This document shows, piece by piece, positions 55,255 through 60,066 of a stretch of 60,066 nt of DNA. A program made the position numbers and the translations under genes. How positions within the stretch are numbered: the first letter of the stretch is position 1; each line of letters opens with the position of its first letter. The stretch is from Rhodobacteraceae bacterium HLUCCO18 (lineage in GTDB: Bacteria > Pseudomonadota > Alphaproteobacteria > Rhodobacterales > Rhodobacteraceae): positions 1 through 60,066 of the forward strand of contig LJSY01000025.1 of the NCBI GenBank assembly GCA_001314805.1. Direction: 5' to 3'. Under the pieces are notes generated by a model. The model was given only the letters and a program-made list of their open reading frames with translations. It had not been told where the DNA came from and did no database searches.

Positions 55255-55863
55255 ATGACACGATGGATTTCCCGCGCCGCGCTGCTGGCCGGCCTGTGCA
55301 GCGCGGGCGCTGCGCTCGCCGATCCGGTGGGCATGACGCCCGACATGATGTCGGTGACGGTCGAGACGGCGAGCGGCCCGGTCGAGATCATGCGCAACCA
55401 GGACAACGCGGCGCGCGTGGACGAGGAATGGACGCTGACCTCGCGGCCCTGTCCGATGTTCTGCATCCAGCCGATGGTGCCGGCGCCGGGCGTGACGCCG
55501 GTGGGTGAGCTGGAGGTGCTCGCGGCGCTGCAGGATCCCGGCACGATCGTGGTAGACGGCCGCATCCGCTCGGATTTCGAGGCCGGCACGATCCCCGGCG
55601 CGATCTCGATGCCCTATCTCGAGGCCGCCGACCGGCTGGGCGAACTGGGCTGCGAGATCGATTTCGACGGCTGGATCTGCGAGGGCGACCTGCCGCAGGT
55701 GGTCCTGTTCTGCAACGGCCCGTGGTGCGGACAGTCGCCGACGGCCGCACGCACCATGATCGAGGCGGGCTTCCCGGCCGAAAACATCAGCTACTACCGC
55801 GGCGGCATGCAGAACTGGAACGGCCTCGGCCTGACGGTTGTGCCCGGCGGGGCAGGGGGCTGA
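55255..55863 (+). CDS. Exported rhodanese-domain protein
   Basis: This 202-residue protein has a Sec signal (ISRAALLAGLCSAGAALA). The rhodanese-fold domain contains TIVVDGRIRSDFEAGTIPGA and the active-site loop FCNGPWCGQSPTA. The loop has Cys-Asn-Gly-Pro-Trp-Cys, with a second Cys, suggesting redox or persulfide chemistry in the periplasm. RPCPMFCIQP adds another Cys pair. The ATG at 55255 lies 6-8 bases after GGAGGAG; an ATG at 55249 is too close to that site. The substrate is unknown. Confidence 0.78.
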   Translation: MTRWISRAALLAGLCSAGAALADPVGMTPDMMSVTVETASGPVEIMRNQDNAARVDEEWTLTSRPCPMFCIQPMVPAPGVTPVGELEVLAALQDPGTIVVDGRIRSDFEAGTIPGAISMPYLEAADRLGELGCEIDFDGWICEGDLPQVVLFCNGPWCGQSPTAARTMIEAGFPAENISYYRGGMQNWNGLGLTVVPGGAGG

Positions 55864-56134
55864 CGTACGGGCGTGCGGCGGGCCGGATGGGGCCGCACCT
55901 GGCCGAGATGCCGTCATCGCACGGCTCCGAGGTCGTGGCGGACCGGTCGACGGCGGCCGCCCCGGCCGGGTGAGCGTCAGCGAGCGACGACGGCGGGCGG
56001 GACCGCCCACCGGGCCGGGATGGAGTAAGGCGTGGGGAGGCGCGGCGGCAGGTGGGCGTGAGTGAAGCCGTTTGGCCTGGAGGTGGTAGCGCCGTGGCGC
56101 GCGTCGGAGCTCGAGGAAAAGGTAATTCAAGCTT
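55864..56134. other. G+C-rich gap before a low-G+C islet
   Basis: No gene is seen. Composition is very rich in G+C to about 56060, then falls sharply. The boundary marks the edge of the low-G+C islet 56100-57050. Confidence 0.4.
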
Positions 56135-56284
56135 CTAGCGCTTATCGATCAGCGTAGACTTACCGATTGCAGCGAGTGCTGCGCCGATGCTCCCAGAAAG
56201 CGAGAGTTCCTTTAGGCGAGACACACGATCTTCAGTCAAGTAGAGCAATTCCTCGGGGGGCGCAGCGCAACCGAGCTGGCGCGG
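56135..56284 (-). pseudogene. Remnant of a gene, C-terminal about 49 codons
   Basis: On the minus strand a frame opens right after a stop at 56287-56285 and runs 49 codons to TAG (56137-56135). The translation is coherent and helical (PPEELLYLTEDRVSRLKELS, LSGSIGAALAAIGKSTLIDK) but has no ATG and no full-length upstream frame. It looks like the tail of a truncated gene; a TTG start preceded by GAGGAA is a weak alternative. The family is unknown. It lies downstream of the orphan membrane gene on the same strand. Confidence 0.4.
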
Positions 56285-56326
56285 TTACGCTGCTGTGTGA
56301 TGCCGCTAATTATCTCCGATACAGCT

Positions 56327-56983
56327 TTATTTGTCTTTTTTGGCCACACGCTTAAGAAAAAGGGTCGATTCAAATAACGGAATTTTGAAGCCGAGTGGGT
56401 CTTTGGATACAACGGCATGTGCCTCGATATAGTCGCCCTTGTGGAGCCTCATTGCAAGCGACCTCAGTTCGTCTGGCATGCTCCAATTATGGAGAAAAAC
56501 TCGTTCTTCATTGGTATCGACACTTATGAATAGCGGTTCGACATCGTAGACGACTCCACTAATGACCGCCGGGTGTCCGCCAACCAGTTTTTCGATTTCA
56601 TCCTCGATCTGCGTTTTTGTTAAGCCTTCCAACGCGTCGATTACCCCCTCTCGCCATTCGCTATTGATCTTGACGTAAGTGTGTCCCTTGATCGCGTTTT
56701 TCGGTTCATCTTTGATCACTTTTAATGCTCTACCAGATTGATAGTCAGGATGGCTCGCATCAACAGTCCTGTGCGGCTTGAAGGATGTCGCTTCTCTGCC
56801 TAATATCGGCGTTTTGAAGCTGACTCGCTTTTTGGTATACGCGACCAAACCCCAGAGAATGGAAACCGGAGTTTCTGGGGCGGCGCTCAAATGTGCCAAG
56901 AGCCAAATAACAAGCGCAAAAATGCACGCGGCGAATAATCCTTGGAGACCAAAGGTGGCAAGGTATTCGATGATCGCATCCAT
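56327..56983 (-). CDS. Orphan membrane-anchored protein in a low-G+C islet
   Basis: ATG at 56983 (MDAIIEYLATFG) gives 218 residues. One N-terminal membrane helix (LQGLFAACIFALVIWLLAHL) is followed by a soluble alpha/beta region of about 170 residues: VSFKTPILGREATSFKPHRT, GHTYVKINSEWREGVIDAL, GVVYDVEPLFISVDTNEERV and KGDYIEAHAVVSKDP. The latter part has a beta-barrel-like flavour. No family was recognised. G+C is far below the surroundings and codons differ, indicating acquisition. It lies just downstream of uvrB on the same strand. Confidence 0.62.
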   Translation of the reverse strand: MDAIIEYLATFGLQGLFAACIFALVIWLLAHLSAAPETPVSILWGLVAYTKKRVSFKTPILGREATSFKPHRTVDASHPDYQSGRALKVIKDEPKNAIKGHTYVKINSEWREGVIDALEGLTKTQIEDEIEKLVGGHPAVISGVVYDVEPLFISVDTNEERVFLHNWSMPDELRSLAMRLHKGDYIEAHAVVSKDPLGFKIPLFESTLFLKRVAKKDK

Positions 56984-57053
56984 AGCACTTCGTATGATGC
57001 ATTTGGTGACCCGTGCAAGCGTGCTAAACAACTTGTAATTGGACGATCACCCC

Positions 57054-59246
<2,193 letters not shown>

Positions 59247-59659
59247 GGACTACCCCCGGACAGGCTTATGTTGATGGCTTGCGGCCCGCCTTCAAGCCCT
59301 GTCACACGCCGGAGCGGCGATCCTCGCCTTGCGCCTTCAAATCGTTAACAAATCGTTATTGCGGCGCTCGGCATCTTCACAACCTTAAGGTGATTTTTTT
59401 TATTGCAATGCGCGTTTGCGTTGCCTAACCTCGACCTGCAAGCAGCAGAAGCGGTTGCCGGCCGGATCCGAAACACCCACCCACCCCTCGCTCCCTCGGG
59501 TCCGGCCGGCAACCCTCTCTGACGCAACTGCCCCCACCGCCCTGAATTGCGCCTGTCGCATCCGCCTCGCGGCAGAGCGTGCGGGCGCGGTGAATTTGGC
59601 GCATTGCACGCCGACACGACATTTCCGATAAGCATGGCAACGACCACGAGGGTTCCGAC
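59247..59659. other. Intergenic region between uvrB and the complex I subunit gene
   Basis: This 413-base divergent region holds a long inverted repeat (annotated separately) and an A+T-rich part (59340-59405) with ATCGTTA repeated twice and an eight-T run. A CtrA-like TTAA-N7-TTAT half match occurs at 59345-59359. No gene is credible. Confidence 0.45.
59453..59514. ncRNA. Long inverted repeat, possible structured RNA or terminator
   Basis: GGTTGCCGGCCGGA (59453-59466) and TCCGGCCGGCAACC (59501-59514) are a perfect 14-bp inverted repeat with a 34-base C-rich loop (ACACCCACCCACCCCTCGCT and more). No U tract follows on either strand. It could be a small RNA, a 5' leader element or a protein-binding site. 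Strand and function are open. Confidence 0.4.
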
Positions 59660-59971
59660 ATGCGTGCACGTATCTTCAAACCTGCCAAATCCGCCATGTC
59701 CTCGGGGACGGCGAAGACCAAGGAATGGGTGCTGGAATTCGTTCCGGCCAGTGCGCGCCAGATCGATCCCCTGATGGGCTGGACCTCGTCCTCGGATATG
59801 AACAGCCAGGTCCGGCTTCGCTTCGACACGCTCGAGGCCGCCAAGGACTATGCCGCCGTTCACGGCATCGACGCGGTCGTGGTGCAGCCGAAGAAGCGCA
59901 AGCCCAACATCCGCCCCCGAGGCTACGGCGAGAACTTCGCGACCGACCGGCGCGGGGCATGGACCCACTAG
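59660..59971 (+). CDS. NADH:ubiquinone oxidoreductase NDUFS4-like accessory subunit
   Basis: This is a 103-residue alphaproteobacterial homologue of the mitochondrial complex I accessory subunit NDUFS4 (ETC_C1_NDUFA4/PF04800 family). [32 protein letters not shown] and [20 protein letters not shown] are typical, as is the C-terminal [13 protein letters not shown]. It probably stabilises complex I at the membrane face. The stop TAG (59969-59971) coincides with the left end of an insertion sequence, so the downstream region has been displaced. Confidence 0.93.
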   Translation: MRARIFKPAKSAMSSGTAKTKEWVLEFVPASARQIDPLMGWTSSSDMNSQVRLRFDTLEAAKDYAAVHGIDAVVVQPKKRKPNIRPRGYGENFATDRRGAWTH

Positions 59972-60066
59972 GCCCTGTCTGCATTCGGGGGATTCCCAAG
60001 TGAGGTGAATTCTGATTCAAGATCGAAAACGGAGGCGATCTTGAGCAGACGAACATTGAGCGACGC
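59970..60066 (+). mobile_element. Left end of an IS5-like (IS427/IS1031-type) insertion sequence
   Basis: The sequence GGCCCTGTCTGCATTCGGGG begins at 59971, next to CTAG. It resembles the terminal repeat of IS5-type elements, which often target TA or YTAR sites; CTAG fits YTAR. Following segments (TTCCCAAGTGAGGTGAATTC, TGATTCAAGATC) match what I know of such element leaders. The right end is outside the window. Confidence 0.55.
60041..60066 (+). CDS. IS5-type transposase, N-terminal fragment
   Basis: TTG at 60041 preceded by GGAGG (60031-60035) begins a frame reading (M)SRRTLSDA to the window edge. Such an N-terminus is typical of IS5-family transposases in alphaproteobacteria. Only 8 complete codons are visible. 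Confidence 0.5.

Noticed and set aside
59345-59359. CtrA-like site TTAA-N7-TTAT before uvrB.
   Set aside because: The second half differs from the TTAA consensus, and a single such match in an A+T-rich stretch is easily due to chance.

Overview
The window looks like chromosomal DNA of a marine-type alphaproteobacterium of the order Rhodobacterales (Roseobacter/Paracoccaceae group). The evidence is high G+C, the mreB-mreC-mreD-mrdA-rodA cluster, a FeS-type bacterial cryptochrome/photolyase, a complex I NDUFS4-like subunit gene, and Rhodobacterales-type intergenic repeats built on a CCCCGG(G/A)xTATTT..CCAGxxGAAG core. These assignments come from protein and motif recognition only; no database search was run.

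Layout. The left edge holds the 5' end of an IS256-type transposase and its terminal repeat. A tRNA-Gln(UUG) gene follows. Next comes a leftward cell-surface block with a BON-MscS channel, kdsA, and the kpsE- and kpsT-type capsule export genes. From 5.6 to 9.5 kb lie an arsR/permease pair, a uracil-DNA-glycosylase-family gene, an SseB-domain gene and ghrA. From 9.5 to 15.3 kb is the complete cell-shape/elongasome cluster. leuA (15.6-17.2 kb) carries a leucine-rich leader peptide whose Leu codons are complementary to the leuA Shine-Dalgarno region. From 17.4 to 24.5 kb are a glutaredoxin-MauE fusion, two SDRs, a GST, a (6-4)-type photolyase, a zincin, a short gltX and a gamma-glutamylcyclotransferase-like gene. 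The glycine cleavage operon gcvT-gcvH-gcvP (24.6-29.3 kb) is preceded by a tandem glycine riboswitch.

From 29.3 to 36.7 kb are small membrane and secreted proteins, cspA, an A+T-rich HEPN-like gene that overlaps ettA, nadD, a Tat-exported DacB and a TerB-like protein. From 36.8 to 44.5 kb are class I lysS, trmL and several small conserved proteins. An arsenate operon (44.5-47.6 kb) contains an ArsR-ArsC fusion, an ArsJ-associated GAPDH and arsJ. Together these can regulate, reduce, or trap arsenate as 1-arseno-3-phosphoglycerate and export it. A Pho regulon block (47.8-54.7 kb) reads pstS-pstC-pstA-pstB-phoU-phoB plus an unusual second PhoB-like winged-helix gene overlapping phoB. It is preceded by a four-repeat Pho box, and phoR is not in the window. 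The last part contains secreted proteins, a low-G+C orphan membrane gene with a gene remnant, uvrB, and the NDUFS4-like gene. That last gene ends exactly where a second insertion sequence (IS5-like) begins.

The strongest points for follow-up are the leuA leader (apparent ribosome-controlled sequestration of the Shine-Dalgarno), the HEPN-like and orphan membrane genes in low-G+C islets beside ettA and uvrB, the degenerate PhoB paralogue, the arsR-arsC operon whose operator-like dyad covers the start codon, and several unexplained structured intergenic sequences.
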